Part shown: positions 5,984 through 6,004 of the stretch, one piece after another
How positions within the stretch are numbered: position 1 is the first letter of the stretch
Layout of the letters: every line of letters begins with the position of its first letter
From: an uncultured Collinsella sp.
GTDB taxonomy: Bacteria > Actinomycetota > Coriobacteriia > Coriobacteriales > Coriobacteriaceae
Length of the DNA stretch: 6,004 bases
Reading direction: 5' to 3'
Assembly: GCA_900764025.1 (NCBI GenBank)
Contig: CAAFMM010000508.1
Span: 1 to 6,004 of the forward strand
Program-made: the position numbers and the translations under genes
The notes under the pieces: model-generated
The model's database searches: none
Seen by the model: only the letters and a program-made list of their open reading frames with translations
What the model was told of the DNA's origin: nothing

Positions 5984-6004
5984 GCCTGGGTTACGTTTTA
6001 TTCG

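Overview
This window looks like ordinary chromosomal DNA from a high-GC bacterium. Strong GC bias at third codon positions, clear Shine-Dalgarno sites and the style of the proteins suggest an actinobacterial gut commensal of the Coriobacteriia (Collinsella-like). That placement is inferred from general appearance, not from a marker gene.

Layout: the left third is read on the + strand and the rest on the - strand. From left to right: the 3' part of a CLC-type anion transporter (1-904, +), whose visible motif matches the fluoride/proton antiporter (CLC-F) branch; a YegS/BmrU-type lipid (diacylglycerol) kinase (992-1954, +); a 27-bp perfect inverted repeat in the gap between convergent genes (1962-2032); a small stand-alone GGQ-domain release-factor-like protein (2041-2421, -); a second palindrome related to the first, which also forms a U-tailed terminator (2442-2477); xanthine phosphoribosyltransferase xpt (2505-3083, -); a 12-TM major facilitator drug-efflux-type transporter (3241-4545, -); a strong intrinsic terminator (4572-4618); and an O-acetylhomoserine sulfhydrylase, metY-type (4687-5970, -), whose start lies just inside the right edge.

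The genes do not form one pathway. They cover anion/fluoride export, lipid phosphorylation, ribosome rescue, purine salvage, drug or metabolite efflux, and methionine/cysteine synthesis. The most notable points are the CLC-F signature, the compact GGQ protein that is neither RF1/RF2 nor a close match to ArfB, the two related palindromes that bracket it, and two same-strand gene junctions where an intrinsic terminator ends only 20-26 nt before the next start codon. I found no CRISPR array, tRNA, rRNA, transposase or phage gene, and no clearly novel multi-gene system.
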